Assembly: GCA_963698885.1 (NCBI GenBank)
Contig: CAVOSJ010000003.1
Coordinates: forward strand, 372,001-436,000
Reading direction: 5' to 3'
Source of the DNA: JBARKJ01 sp963698885
Lineage (GTDB): Bacteria; Nitrospirota; JACRHJ01
DNA: 64,000 nucleotides
Each line of letters opens with the position of its first letter. Positions within the stretch are counted from its first letter, which is position 1. The position numbers were made by a program, and so were the translations under genes. The notes beneath the pieces are model-generated. The model had not been told where the DNA came from and ran no database searches. It saw only the letters and a program-made list of their open reading frames with translations. Below, one piece after another: positions 1 through 9,293 of this stretch.

Positions 1-80
1 TAACCCAAAAGTTTTATTATGGACAAAAGGGCCAGAGGGAACTATTATTTTATCTATCATTAATACAGGAGGGCGCCCAG

Positions 81-1049
81 TTGCAAAAAACCGCTATAGG
101 AGTTGACCTCGGCGGGACTAACCTGCGGTTCGGGCTGGTGCGAGAGGACGAAAAAATTATCGCCCGCCGGCGCACCGGGACCATGGCGGCGGAAGGGGCG
201 GAAATAGTCCTGGAGCGGCTGACGAGCGGGATACAGACTCTCTCAAGAAAAGCCCAAGCCGCCGGGATGAAAGTTGCCGGTATAGGCATCGGCGTCCCCG
301 GGATAATTTCGGCGAAGGAGGGCATCGTGCGGTTGTCTCCGAACCTGCCGGGCTGGAATGATATCCCGCTCGGCTTGCGGCTTAAGGAGATTTTCTCTTA
401 TCCGGTCCATGTGGAAAACGATGCCAACGCTTATGCCTTGGGCGAATATTGGTTCGGCGCCGGAAAAGGGACCTCCTGCATGGTCTGCATTACGCTCGGC
501 ACGGGGGTGGGCGGCGGCATAATACTGGGAGGCAATATCTGGCGCGGAGCGGACGGCATGGCGGGGGAGGTCGGGCATATCACGGTTGACCCTGACGGCC
601 CGCTCTGCCCGTGCGGGAACCGCGGGTGCCTGGAGAGGTACTCTTCCGCCACCGCGGTAATGGAGATGGCTGGCGCGGCGGTAACAGGGGGGGGCAACAC
701 AACTTTAAAAGACCTGAAAAAAGCTGGACTTCCGATAACGGCGGAAGCGGTGGCGGACGCGGCAAAAAAAGGGGACAGAGTTGCAGGCAGGATATATTCC
801 GATGTAGGGAAATACTTAGGCATTGCCATTGCCGATTTGATTAATTTGCTCAACATTGAGTGCATAGTCATCGGGGGCGGCATGGCCGGGGCATGGGACC
901 TTTTCATCGGTCCGTTAAAAGAGGAAGTCAGGGCAAGGGCATTCAAAATACCCGCCAAGAGGTGCAGGATAGTCCGGGGCAAATTGAAAGACGACGCCGG
1001 AATCCTTGGCGCGGCGGGGCTGGCGCTGAAAATGACACGGGTCAAATAA
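81..1049 (+). CDS. ROK-family glucokinase / sugar kinase
   Basis: Cytoplasmic ATP-dependent kinase of the ROK family, most likely phosphorylating glucose or a related hexose. The 322-residue length is typical. The N-terminal phosphate-binding loop (VDLGGTN, about residues 8-14), the catalytic Asp in ENDAN (Asp114), the GEVGH motif (about 162-166) and the zinc-binding CPCGNRGC signature (about 176-183) are all visible. The start is TTG at 81, chosen because AGGAGGG at 67-73 is well spaced from it; no ATG gives a full N-terminus. It stands alone before a 450-base gap, so its substrate is not indicated by context. NagK- or NanK-type specificity is possible. Confidence 0.88.
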   Translation: MQKTAIGVDLGGTNLRFGLVREDEKIIARRRTGTMAAEGAEIVLERLTSGIQTLSRKAQAAGMKVAGIGIGVPGIISAKEGIVRLSPNLPGWNDIPLGLRLKEIFSYPVHVENDANAYALGEYWFGAGKGTSCMVCITLGTGVGGGIILGGNIWRGADGMAGEVGHITVDPDGPLCPCGNRGCLERYSSATAVMEMAGAAVTGGGNTTLKDLKKAGLPITAEAVADAAKKGDRVAGRIYSDVGKYLGIAIADLINLLNIECIVIGGGMAGAWDLFIGPLKEEVRARAFKIPAKRCRIVRGKLKDDAGILGAAGLALKMTRVK

Positions 1050-1460
1050 ATAGCTTCTTATTAATGCCTGGAGGTCATATTGAAATCCGCAAAAATCCGT
1101 GCATGAGAACCTTTATTTTTCAATTGGTTGGAGGGAGCGAAAACCGGTTTTTCCTCCGTCGGCAATCGGCAGATTTTTGCGGCATAACTCCATACAAAAT
1201 AACATAAAAATGGTCAATTTACCCCTTTAAAAAGATGTCTCAAAAACCCGCTTTTTACCCCCAAAAATGGCCCGTGATGGGGGTGAAATGATACAAAATT
1301 CGTACCCGGCAGGATCCGTCCATAAATCATATTTATATATGATTAGGCGTTAAGCGGTGATGCCTTGGCGCGCAAATCGAGAGAGGCTATTAAGAATGAA
1401 TGGAGATGGTATATCGACAAATATTCAGCGGCACTATTTGACTCGTCCTCCTAAAACCCT
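1050..1460. other. Intergenic gap with a hairpin and a 20-bp inverted repeat
   Basis: No recognisable gene lies between the ROK kinase and the lepA promoter. GGAGG at 1130-1134 faces CCTCC at 1153-1157 around a 12-base self-complementary core (1140-1151), a possible terminator or stem. A perfect inverted repeat with 8-base arms (AATCATAT, 1325-1332; ATATGATT, 1337-1344) looks like an operator. A 29-codon open frame (TTG 1365 to TAA 1452-1454) has no ribosome binding site and no recognised product. Confidence 0.4.
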
Positions 1461-1489
1461 TTGACTTTCGAACAAATTCAATATAAAAT
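1461..1489 (+). promoter_or_regulatory. Sigma70-type promoter for lepA-lepB
   Basis: TTGACT at 1461-1466 is separated by exactly 17 bases from TAAAAT at 1484-1489, each one mismatch from consensus. Transcription would start near 1496, only about six bases before the lepA ATG at 1502. No Shine-Dalgarno sequence lies in that interval, so the message may be leaderless or nearly so. Confidence 0.6.
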
Positions 1490-1501
1490 CATCAGTTCGA
1501 A

Positions 1502-3302
1502 ATGCAAATCAAAAACATAAGAAATTTCAGCATAATAGCTCACATAGACCACGGCAAGTCCACGCTGGCGGACAGGATACTCGAGTTGACCGGAGCGCTT
1601 AGCGCCCGCGAGATGTCGGACCAGGTCTTAGACGACATGCCGCTTGAGCGTGAGCGCGGGATAACCATAAAATCCCACGCCGTCCGGATAAACTTCGTCG
1701 CGGCGGATGGACGGAGCTATGTCCTGAACTTAATCGATACCCCCGGACACGTCGATTTTACCTACGAAGTCTCCAGAAGCCTCGCCGCGTGTGAAGGCGT
1801 GCTGCTCGTGGTGGACGCCTCCCAGGGCGTTGAGGCGCAGACGCTTGCAAACGCCTACCTGGCTATTGATAACGACCTCGAAATAATCCCCGTAATAAAT
1901 AAAATAGACCTGCCGAGCGCCGACGTCGAGAGGGTCCGTAACGAGATAGAAGAGGTGATAGGACTGGACGCGTCCATGGCAATCCCCGTTAGCGCCAAGG
2001 AAGGGATTGGGATACGGGAGACGCTCGAAGCGGTAGTGAATACGATAAGCCCGCCGGAGGGCGATGCGGACGCGCCGCTCAAGGCGCTGATATTCGACTC
2101 CTGGTTCGATACCTATCAGGGCGTAGTGGTGCTGGTCCGGGTGGTTGACGGCCGGGTCTATAAAGGGTTGAAGATCAAGCTCTTCTCGAATAATATAACA
2201 TTCGAGGTGATGGAGGTCGGATATTCCACGCCCAAGCTCATAAAGACGGAGCAACTGACCGCGGGCGACGTAGGATACATCATCGCCGGGATAAAGAGGG
2301 TTCAGGACTCTAAAATTGGGGATACCATTACCGAAGTGGAGAGGCCGGCGGCGGAGCCTTTACCGGGCTACCGGGAAGTTAAGGCTATGGTATTCTGCGG
2401 CCTTTATCCGACGGACACCCAGCAATATGAAGACCTCCGGGACGCGCTGGAGAAGCTCCGTTTGAACGACTCGTCCTTCTCATACGAACCGGAGACCTCG
2501 CTTGCGCTCGGATTCGGTTTCCGCTGCGGGTTCCTGGGGCTTCTGCACATGGAGATAATCCAGGAGCGCCTGGAGCGCGAGTTCGGGCTGTCGCTTCTCT
2601 CCACCGCCCCCACCGTCGTCTATCGGATTACCAAAACGGGCGGGGAAGTGGTCATGGTGGATAACCCGTCGAAGCTCCCGGACCTCCAGAAGATAGAGAA
2701 GATGGAGGAGCCTTTCATACTGGCTACCGTAATGGTGCCTAACGAATACATCGGCTCCATCCTTTCGCTATGCCAGGAGAGGCGGGGAATCCAGAAAGAC
2801 CTGAACTACTTAGACCGCGACCGCTCCATGATAACCTACGAACTTCCCTTGAACGAAATAGTGCTCGACTTCTACGACAAGCTTAAATCCGTCAGCCGGG
2901 GCTACGCCTCGCTTGATTATGACTTCATAGGGTACAGGGTATCCAATCTGGTTAAGCTGGATATATTGCTGAACGGCGAAGGCGTTGACGCCCTCTCTCT
3001 TATAACGCACCGCGACAAGGCGGAATTCCGAGGCAGGGAACTGGCCGATAAAGCTAAAGGAGCTTATCCCGCGGCAGATGTTCGAGGTGGCGATACAGGC
3101 GGCGATAGGGGCCAAGGTAATCGCCAGGGAGACCGTCAGGCCGCTGCGGAAAGACGTAATCGCGAAGTGCTACGGCGGCGACATCACCAGGAAGAGAAAG
3201 CTGTTAGAGAAGCAGAAAGAAGGCAAGAAGAAGATGAAGCAGCTTGGGTCCGTGGAAGTGCCGCAGGAGGCGTTCCTGGCGGTGCTGAAAGTAAAGAATT
3301 AA
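1502..3302 (+). CDS. lepA: Elongation factor 4 (LepA), frameshifted in this sequence
   Basis: Ribosome-associated translational GTPase that back-translocates or remodels stalled ribosomes. The P-loop AHIDHGKST (about residues 13-21), the DTPGH switch and NKID are intact. The reading frame breaks at 3050-3052, where one extra A in AAA shifts the frame. Before it the protein reads to GRELADK, and after it the conserved tail (LFEVAIQA-like, CYGGDITRKRKLLEKQKEGKKKMK) resumes in the next frame to the stop at 3302. Removing one A gives 599 residues, the usual LepA length. Uncorrected, the frame runs to 3370 with an unrelated tail. The start ATG has no ribosome binding site but aligns with the family N-terminus. 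lepB follows 19 bases later. Confidence 0.95.
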
Positions 3303-3321
3303 ATAAAACCGGAGGTTTCAA

Positions 3322-3936
3322 TTGGCGGCTAAAAATAAATCGGTATTCCGCGAGTACGCCGAGGCCATAGTAGTAGCGGCAATCCTCGCGCTTTTTATAA
3401 GAACTTTCGTCGTGCAGGCATTCAAAATACCCTCCGGATCGATGAAGAACACCCTGCTGGTGGGAGACCACCTGCTCGTAAACAAGTTCCTTTACGGGAC
3501 GCACATCCCTTTCACGAACATAATCCTTATGCCGATCCGCGACCCGAAGAGGGGAGATATAATCGTCTTCAAATATCCGGAGGACGAGTCGAAGGATTTC
3601 ATAAAAAGAGTAATCGGCACCCCGGGCGACGTGGTGCAGATAATCGCCAAGAAGGTATATATCAACGGCAAGCCCATACCGGAGCCTTACACCATATATC
3701 ACGATGACCAGATCCTGCCGAAGAGCATGGACGCGAAGGATAACTTCGGGCCGATTTTTGTGCCGCCCCGCAAATATTTCATGATGGGCGACAACCGCGA
3801 CAGGAGCCACGACAGCAGGTTCTGGGGATTTGTGGACGAGAGCAAGATAATAGGCAAGGCAATGGTGCTCTACTGGTCCTGGGACGGGGATGGCAGTTCG
3901 ATCCGCTGGGACAGGATAGGACACATCGTGAAGTAG
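3322..3936 (+). CDS. lepB: Signal peptidase I
   Basis: Membrane-bound serine protease that removes signal peptides from secreted proteins at the outer face of the inner membrane. The 204-residue protein has one N-terminal membrane segment (about 13-30), the catalytic serine in PSGSM (Ser40), the catalytic lysine in FIKRVIG (Lys95) and the conserved MGDNRDRSHDSRFWG box near residues 155-170. The start is TTG at 3322 with GGAGG about eight bases upstream. It is co-directional with lepA, the common lepA-lepB arrangement, and abuts the small membrane protein that follows. Confidence 0.95.
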   Translation: MAAKNKSVFREYAEAIVVAAILALFIRTFVVQAFKIPSGSMKNTLLVGDHLLVNKFLYGTHIPFTNIILMPIRDPKRGDIIVFKYPEDESKDFIKRVIGTPGDVVQIIAKKVYINGKPIPEPYTIYHDDQILPKSMDAKDNFGPIFVPPRKYFMMGDNRDRSHDSRFWGFVDESKIIGKAMVLYWSWDGDGSSIRWDRIGHIVK

Positions 3937-4302
3937 ATGATGGATAACCGTGGCGGCGGGAAGGCCGCGTTATTACTTTATATTCTCGTGGGGATTCTGG
4001 CGTTTTATGTCCTTGTAAAGACAATCCCGCCTTACATGCATTATTATGCCTTGGACGACGAAGTCGCCCAGCAGATTCACCTCTCCAGCATAAATGACGA
4101 CGAAATGATCATCGGGGACCTGATGAACAAGATAAACGATTTGGGGCTCCCGATAACAAACGACGATATCCAGCTTATCCGTAAGGACGACGGAAGCATA
4201 GAGATAAAGCTCTCCTGGACAGACGAAGTGGATTACGGCTACGGGATAAAGAGGGAGTTCCCGTTTTCCATCGACGACTCCAACCGTAAAAAAGGGAAAT
4301 GA
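3937..4302 (+). CDS. Small single-pass membrane protein, DUF4845-like
   Basis: The 121-residue protein has one hydrophobic segment near residues 9-29 followed by a soluble, acidic domain predicted to lie outside the cytoplasm. Its ATG follows the lepB stop directly, so the two are probably translated together. In many proteobacteria a DUF4845 protein sits directly after lepB, and the size, topology and position match that. The function is unknown; a link to signal peptidase activity is inference from position only. Confidence 0.6.
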   Translation: MMDNRGGGKAALLLYILVGILAFYVLVKTIPPYMHYYALDDEVAQQIHLSSINDDEMIIGDLMNKINDLGLPITNDDIQLIRKDDGSIEIKLSWTDEVDYGYGIKREFPFSIDDSNRKKGK

Positions 4303-4308
4303 TTTGCC

Positions 4309-4337
4309 TTGACATCCGGACAGCGATGAGTTAATCT
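4309..4337 (+). promoter_or_regulatory. Candidate promoter of the pyr operon
   Basis: A perfect TTGACA at 4309-4314 is followed after 17 bases by TAATCT (4332-4337), a weak -10. The start point would fall near 4344, exactly where the PyrR-type leader element begins, which supports the assignment. Confidence 0.55.
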
Positions 4338-4343
4338 CGCTTT

Positions 4344-4387
4344 CGACCTTTTAACGTAGCCCGGCGAGGCTAAGAAGGGGACGGGAG
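4344..4387 (+). promoter_or_regulatory. PyrR-binding loop in the pyr operon leader
   Basis: The stretch AGCCCGGCGAGGCT (4358-4371) matches the known PyrR recognition consensus ARUCCNGNGAGGYU at all but one position (C for U). The flanks also resemble Bacillus pyr leaders: CCTTTTAA just upstream, and AAGAAGG then GACGG just downstream. In the known system, UMP- or UTP-loaded PyrR binds this stem-loop and blocks the antiterminator. CGAGG within the loop can pair with CCTCG at 4426-4430 in the downstream terminator, giving the expected mutually exclusive structures. It lies directly before pyrR. Confidence 0.8.
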
Positions 4388-4420
4388 TGTATCAGGACAA
4401 GTTGCGGCTCAAACATACAG

Positions 4421-4456
4421 GGCATCCTCGGAAATTTTAGAGGAGGCTTTTTTTTT
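4421..4456 (+). terminator. Attenuator terminator of the pyr operon
   Basis: The 5' arm 4421-4429 pairs with 4440-4448 (one A-G mismatch, core CCTC/GAGG with flanking T-A, C-G and G-C pairs) around a 10-base loop. A run of nine T (4448-4456) follows. It lies between the PyrR-binding loop and the pyrR start, so it is an intrinsic terminator that can be bypassed when the antiterminator forms. Confidence 0.8.
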
Positions 4457-4480
4457 GCCTTCATCCAGAGGTAAAACTCA

Positions 4481-5026
4481 TTGAAAATAAAAGCGAAAGT
4501 AATGGACAAGGAGGCAATCGACCGGGCGCTGGTCCGCATTGCCCATGAAATCCTGGAGCGTAACCACGGGACAACCGGTCTTGCCATTGTGGGGATACGG
4601 ACCGGCGGGGTGCACCTGGCGCGGAGACTTTCGGAAAATATTAAAAAAATCGAGAACGTGGACGTGCCGATGGGCGCTCTGGACATTACCATGTACAGAG
4701 ACGACATATCTTCCCGGAAGAGAAAAAACCCGATGGGGAAAACGGAGATACCTTTTTCCGTGACGGACAAGACGATAGTGCTGGTGGACGACGTGCTGTT
4801 CACGGGCAGGACCATCAGGGCGGCCCTGGATTCGCTCATGGACTTCGGAAGGCCGAGGCAGATCCAGCTTGCGGTGCTTCTGGACCGGGGGCATAAGGAC
4901 CTGCCGATAACCGCCGATTACGTCGGCAAGAACGTGCCTACCGCCCTGAAGGAGGCCGTGAAGGTGAAGCTTGTCGAGGAGGGCGGGAAGGACGAGGTCC
5001 TGATAATGGAAAAGGTGGAGGCTTAA
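4481..5026 (+). CDS. pyrR: Bifunctional pyr operon regulator / uracil phosphoribosyltransferase
   Basis: PyrR binds the pyr leader RNA when UMP or UTP is plentiful and causes early termination; many members also convert uracil and PRPP to UMP. The 181-residue protein has the PRPP-binding motif VLVDDVLFTGRTI (about 100-112) and family blocks GIRTGG (about 38-43) and ALDITMYRDD (about 66-75). The start is TTG at 4481, preceded by AGAGG. It is the first gene after the attenuator, so it controls its own operon. pyrB begins five bases after its stop. Confidence 0.95.
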   Translation: MKIKAKVMDKEAIDRALVRIAHEILERNHGTTGLAIVGIRTGGVHLARRLSENIKKIENVDVPMGALDITMYRDDISSRKRKNPMGKTEIPFSVTDKTIVLVDDVLFTGRTIRAALDSLMDFGRPRQIQLAVLLDRGHKDLPITADYVGKNVPTALKEAVKVKLVEEGGKDEVLIMEKVEA

Positions 5027-5030
5027 GGCG

Positions 5031-5960
5031 ATGGCCCTGAAAAGCAAAGACCTGCTTGGGATCGATTACCTGGAAAGGGAGGAGATAGAGGAGATTATCT
5101 CCACGGCGGAGTCTTTCAAAGAGGTCTCCACAAGGGATATTAAAAAGGTCCCGGCCCTTCGCGGCAGGACTATTGTAAACCTTTTCTTCGAGCCCTCCAC
5201 GAGGACGCGGACTTCATTCGAACTGGCGGCTAAAAGGCTCTCGGCGGACATCATAAATATATCCTCTTCCACCAGCAGCGTGGTGAAGGGCGAGACGTTG
5301 CTCGACACCGCGCGAAATATCGAGGCGATGAACTCGGACGTTATAATAGTCCGGCATTCGATGTCCGGCGCGCCGGAGATACTCGCCAAGGCCCTTAAAA
5401 GCTCGGTCATAAACGCGGGCGACGGCTTTCACGAGCACCCGACACAGGCGCTTCTCGACCTCTTCACCATAAAAGAGCGGCTGGGAAAAGTGGAAGGGCT
5501 TAAAATCGCTATAATCGGCGACATCGCTCACAGCAGGGTGGCCCGCTCGAATATATTATGCCTTAACAAAATGGGCGCGGAAGTCCGCGTATGCGGCCCG
5601 GCAACGCTTATGCCGGCGGAAATCGATAAGATGGGCGCGAAGGTTTATTTCAGGCCGGAAGACGCTCTTGACGGCGCGGACGCCGTGATGATGCTCCGGA
5701 TACAGATGGAACGGCAGGAGCGGGGACTTTTCCCCGGCGTCAGGGAGTATTCCCGCTTTTTCGGTCTGAATCAGGAGCGTGTCGCGTTGGCGTCGAAAGG
5801 GGTTTTGATAATGCACCCCGGACCTATAAACCGGGGGGTGGAGATATCGCCGGAGGTGGCGGACGGGCCATATTCAGTTATCCTGGACCAGGTAACGAAC
5901 GGAGTAGCCGTAAGGATGGCCGTAATATACCTCCTGACAGAGGGGAGGGGAGCTATATGA
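5031..5960 (+). CDS. pyrB: Aspartate carbamoyltransferase, catalytic subunit
   Basis: Catalyses carbamoyl phosphate plus aspartate to carbamoyl aspartate, the committed step of pyrimidine synthesis. The 309-residue protein shows the carbamoyl-phosphate loop STRTRTS (about 56-62), the VKGETLLDT segment (about 85-93) and HPTQALLDL (about 139-147). No pyrI is nearby, so control probably comes from PyrR. Its TGA overlaps the ATG of pyrC (5957-5960), indicating translational coupling. Confidence 0.97.
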   Translation: MALKSKDLLGIDYLEREEIEEIISTAESFKEVSTRDIKKVPALRGRTIVNLFFEPSTRTRTSFELAAKRLSADIINISSSTSSVVKGETLLDTARNIEAMNSDVIIVRHSMSGAPEILAKALKSSVINAGDGFHEHPTQALLDLFTIKERLGKVEGLKIAIIGDIAHSRVARSNILCLNKMGAEVRVCGPATLMPAEIDKMGAKVYFRPEDALDGADAVMMLRIQMERQERGLFPGVREYSRFFGLNQERVALASKGVLIMHPGPINRGVEISPEVADGPYSVILDQVTNGVAVRMAVIYLLTEGRGAI

Positions 5961-7241
5961 CACTGATAATCAAGGGCGGCAGGGTAATCGACCCGGCGAA
6001 CGGGGTAGACGGGATACTCGATATTTATATCGAAGGCGAACAAAATTGTCCAGCCGCCGAAAAATGCTAAAAAAATCAAACAAAACGGCGCGGAAGTTAT
6101 AGACGCAACCGGCAAGATAGTCGCGCCGGGGCTGATTGACATGCACTGCCATCTCCGGGAGCCGGGGTTCGAGTACAAGGAGGATATCGCCTCCGGGACC
6201 CGCGCCGCCGCGGCGGGCGGGTTTACCACCATCTGCTGCATGCCGAATACCAACCCCGTAAACGACAGCCGCTCCGTCACTGAATTTATAATGGCGCAGG
6301 CCCGGAAGGCAGGGTTTTGCAAGGTATTGCCAATCGGGGCGATAACCAAGGGCTCGATGGGCCTGGAACTTGCCGAGATGGGGGAGATGGCCGAGGCCGG
6401 ATGCGTGGGCTTCTCCGACGACGGAAAGCCTGTGGCCAATGCGGAGATGATGAGGCATGCGCTGGAATATGCAAAGACCTTCGACAGGACGATAATATCG
6501 CACTGCGAAGACCCGACTCTTTCCGCCGGAGGCGTGATGAACGAAGGCGCGGTTTCAACCCGCCTGGGCCTGCGGGGGATACCGGCCGCGGCAGAGGAAG
6601 TAATGGTCGCCAGAGACATTTCCCTGGCAAAATTGACCGGCGGAAGAGTCCATATAGCGCATGTTTCGACGGCCGGTTCGGTTGAGCTGATACGCCGGGC
6701 GAAGGCGGACGGCATTAATGTCACCGCCGAAACCTGTCCGCACTATTTTACCTTGACCGATGAAGGAGTTATGTCATATAATACCTACCTCAAGGTTAAC
6801 CCCCCTCTTCGCACGGAGACGGACAGGAAGGCGATAATAGCGGGACTTTCAGACGGCACGATAGACGTAATAGCGACAGACCACGCGCCGCACGCGGCAT
6901 CCGAGAAGGACGTGGAGTTCGACCTCGCCCCTTTCGGGATTTCAGGGCTGGAAACTGCCCTGCCCCTTTCGATGGCCCTTGCGAATTCCGGTCTGCTCCC
7001 GATGGTTGAACTGATTAAGAAGCTCACCATAAACCCGGCACGCGCGCTGGGCCTGGCCCTGCCGTCTCTGTCGCCCGGGTCGCTTGCGGATATAGTCCTG
7101 ATAGACCCGGAGATGGAGAAGACTGTCCGGCCGGAAGCCTTGATAAGCAAGGGAAAGAACACTGCCTTTTCGGGACTTATCCTGAAAGGATGGCCTGTTG
7201 AAACAATCCATGAGGGTAAAAAAATTGTTGTTAAGCTTTAA
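5957..7241 (+). CDS. pyrC: Dihydroorotase, frameshifted near its N-terminus
   Basis: Zinc amidohydrolase that cyclises carbamoyl aspartate to dihydroorotate. The first frame, from the ATG overlapping pyrB, reads MTLIIKGGRVIDPANGVDG and stops after about 35 codons. One extra base near 6041 breaks the frame; removing it joins this start to the long frame and gives about 427 residues, the class I length. The metal-binding DMHCHLREPG motif, the HCED segment, HVSTAGS and the late TDHAPH motif are all present. The gene extends about 40 bases into the next gene. Confidence 0.93.
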
Positions 7242-8145
7242 ATTAGTAGTCCTGCCTTTAATTGTCGCCGGGTTCCTGGGAATTTCCCCATTTTCAATTC
7301 AGACGGTCCCTTCGGCTCCAGATAAGCCCCCGGTCCGCATTACAAACCAGAATGCCTGCGGGTTGAAGGACCTGAAAAACCCGTTCACTTTCGCCGTCAT
7401 CGGGGATAACAGGAGCGGCCAGGAGACATATAAAAAACTGGTGTCCATGATTGCGAAAGACGACCCGGCTTTTGTGATGAACACGGGCGACGTCATCATG
7501 GAGGGCGGAGACAGAAGTGAGTGGGACGAGTTCGCGACGCTTTCGAAGCCGCTGACCATGCCGTATTTCCTAACGCCCGGCAACCACGAGATAGCCAATA
7601 ACGTAACAGAAAAAGCCTACAAGCAATGCGCGACCAATCCCGGGAACGGCCTTTACTACTCTTTCACCGCCGGTAACGCGCTGATTGTCGTGCTGGACTC
7701 GGAGGAGACCGGGATGCATGCGAAGATCGTCGGGGAGCAGTATAAATGGCTGGAAGACCAGCTGAAGAACTCGGATAAAAAATTCAAGTTCGTCTTCCTG
7801 CACCGCCCGCTATATCCGGCCAAGAAGTTACACGTCGTCGCCTGCATGAGCAGGTACAAAGACAGCAGGGACCAGCTCCAGGCGCTCTTCCAGGAATACG
7901 GTGTGGATGCTGTATTCGCAGGGCACGAGCACCTGTACTTCAGGCAGGATATATGCGGCGTTACCCATGTCACCACGGGCGGCGGCGGCGCGCCGCTTTA
8001 TGCGACCGACGCTCACGGCGGTTTCCACCACTACGTCATCGGGACGGTCGGTGAAGACAAGGCGGAGTTCAAGGTAGTCGATGTAAACGGGAATATCCGA
8101 GACCATTTCATCATAAGCAAAAAAGAAAAAGGAAATCCAATATGA
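7198..8145 (+). CDS. Exported calcineurin-like metallophosphoesterase
   Basis: The 315-residue protein has an N-terminal hydrophobic signal or anchor (about residues 5-30) followed by a metallophosphoesterase domain. Metal-binding motifs are visible in order: FAVIGDNR, NTGDVIMEGG, TPGNHE, LHRPLY and AGHEH. It is therefore probably a periplasmic or surface phosphatase of unknown substrate. The TTG at 7198 and an ATG at 7210 are both plausible starts; each overlaps pyrC. Its stop overlaps the carA ATG. Its place inside the pyr operon suggests nucleotides or phosphate esters as substrates, but that is inference. Confidence 0.82.
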   Translation: MKQSMRVKKLLLSFKLVVLPLIVAGFLGISPFSIQTVPSAPDKPPVRITNQNACGLKDLKNPFTFAVIGDNRSGQETYKKLVSMIAKDDPAFVMNTGDVIMEGGDRSEWDEFATLSKPLTMPYFLTPGNHEIANNVTEKAYKQCATNPGNGLYYSFTAGNALIVVLDSEETGMHAKIVGEQYKWLEDQLKNSDKKFKFVFLHRPLYPAKKLHVVACMSRYKDSRDQLQALFQEYGVDAVFAGHEHLYFRQDICGVTHVTTGGGGAPLYATDAHGGFHHYVIGTVGEDKAEFKVVDVNGNIRDHFIISKKEKGNPI

Positions 8146-9275
8146 AGAAAGCGGTCCTGGCCCTTGCCGACGGCGCCTGGTACGAGGGCGTCTCTTTCGG
8201 CGCGGAAGGTGAGGCGGGAGGCGAGGTAGTTTTCAATACCTCCATGTCCGGCTATCAGGAGATACTGACCGACCCGTCGTACAAGGGACAGATGGTTACC
8301 ATGACCTACCCCTTGATCGGAAACTATGGCGTGAACGCCGAAGACGTCGAGTCGGGCAGACCCTGGGCGGAGGGCCTTATCGTAAAGGAAGCCAGCCTGT
8401 ACCCCAGCAACTGGAGAAGCCAGGGGAGCCTCGACAGCTATCTCAAGAGCTACAATATTGTCGGCATACAGGGAATAGACACCCGCGCGCTCACGAGGCA
8501 TCTGCGGGACTATGGCGCTAAGCAGGGGATAATATCGACGACGGACACGGACCCGGAGAGCCTGATTAAGAAAGCCGCGGCAAGGCCGTCGATGGCCGGG
8601 CAGGACCTGGCAAAGGTAGTTTCCTGCACTGAGCCATACGAGGCGAAGCAGACGTCGTGGGACTTGGAGAAAGGCTACGGCGAGACCCAGAACCCCTGCC
8701 TGCACGTGGTCGCTTACGACTTCGGGATAAAGAGGAACATCCTCCGCATACTTTCCACGCTGGCCTGCAAAGTCACGGTTGTCCCGGCTACGACGTCATG
8801 GCGGGAGGTAATGGAACTCAGGCCGGATGGAGTGCTTCTGTCGAATGGTCCCGGCGACCCGGAGCCGGTGACGTATGCGGTGGAAAATATAAAGGGCCTG
8901 CTGGACAAGGTGCCAATATTCGGCATCTGCCTGGGCCATCAGCTTTTGGGAATTGCCCTGGGGGGCAGGACGTATAAGCTGAAGTTCGGCCACCATGGCG
9001 GCAATCAGCCGGTGATGGACTTAAGCACCCGGAAGGTGGAGATAACCGCCCAGAACCACGGCTTCGCGGTGGACATGGATACCGTCCCGGGCGCGGTCGA
9101 ACTGACCCATGTGAACTTGAACGACAATACGGTCGAGGGTATGCGCCACAAGGAGCTTCCGGTCTTTTCCGTGCAGTACCATCCCGAATCGTCTCCCGGC
9201 CCGCATGACTCCGCGTACCTCTTCCAGCGCTTCATCGCGATGATGGAGATAGAGAAGATAAAGGTAAAGAATTAG
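8142..9275 (+). CDS. carA: Carbamoyl-phosphate synthase, small (glutaminase) subunit
   Basis: Class I glutamine amidotransferase that hydrolyses glutamine and passes ammonia to CarB. The N-terminal CPSase domain (FNTSMSGYQEILTDPSY) is followed by the glutaminase domain with nucleophile GICLGHQLL and the HPES catalytic histidine and glutamate near the C-terminus. The 377-residue length is normal. The ATG overlaps the preceding stop (8142-8145), so it is translationally coupled to the phosphoesterase. Confidence 0.97.
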   Translation: MKKAVLALADGAWYEGVSFGAEGEAGGEVVFNTSMSGYQEILTDPSYKGQMVTMTYPLIGNYGVNAEDVESGRPWAEGLIVKEASLYPSNWRSQGSLDSYLKSYNIVGIQGIDTRALTRHLRDYGAKQGIISTTDTDPESLIKKAAARPSMAGQDLAKVVSCTEPYEAKQTSWDLEKGYGETQNPCLHVVAYDFGIKRNILRILSTLACKVTVVPATTSWREVMELRPDGVLLSNGPGDPEPVTYAVENIKGLLDKVPIFGICLGHQLLGIALGGRTYKLKFGHHGGNQPVMDLSTRKVEITAQNHGFAVDMDTVPGAVELTHVNLNDNTVEGMRHKELPVFSVQYHPESSPGPHDSAYLFQRFIAMMEIEKIKVKN

Positions 9276-9293
9276 GGGACGTTTTAATGTTTT

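Noticed and set aside
1..80. End of an upstream gene
   Set aside because: Short open stretches run in from the left edge in more than one frame, but none has a recognisable C-terminus.
1365..1454. A 29-residue coding region before lepA
   Set aside because: TTG start, no ribosome binding site, no recognisable family; only its amino-acid composition looks coding.
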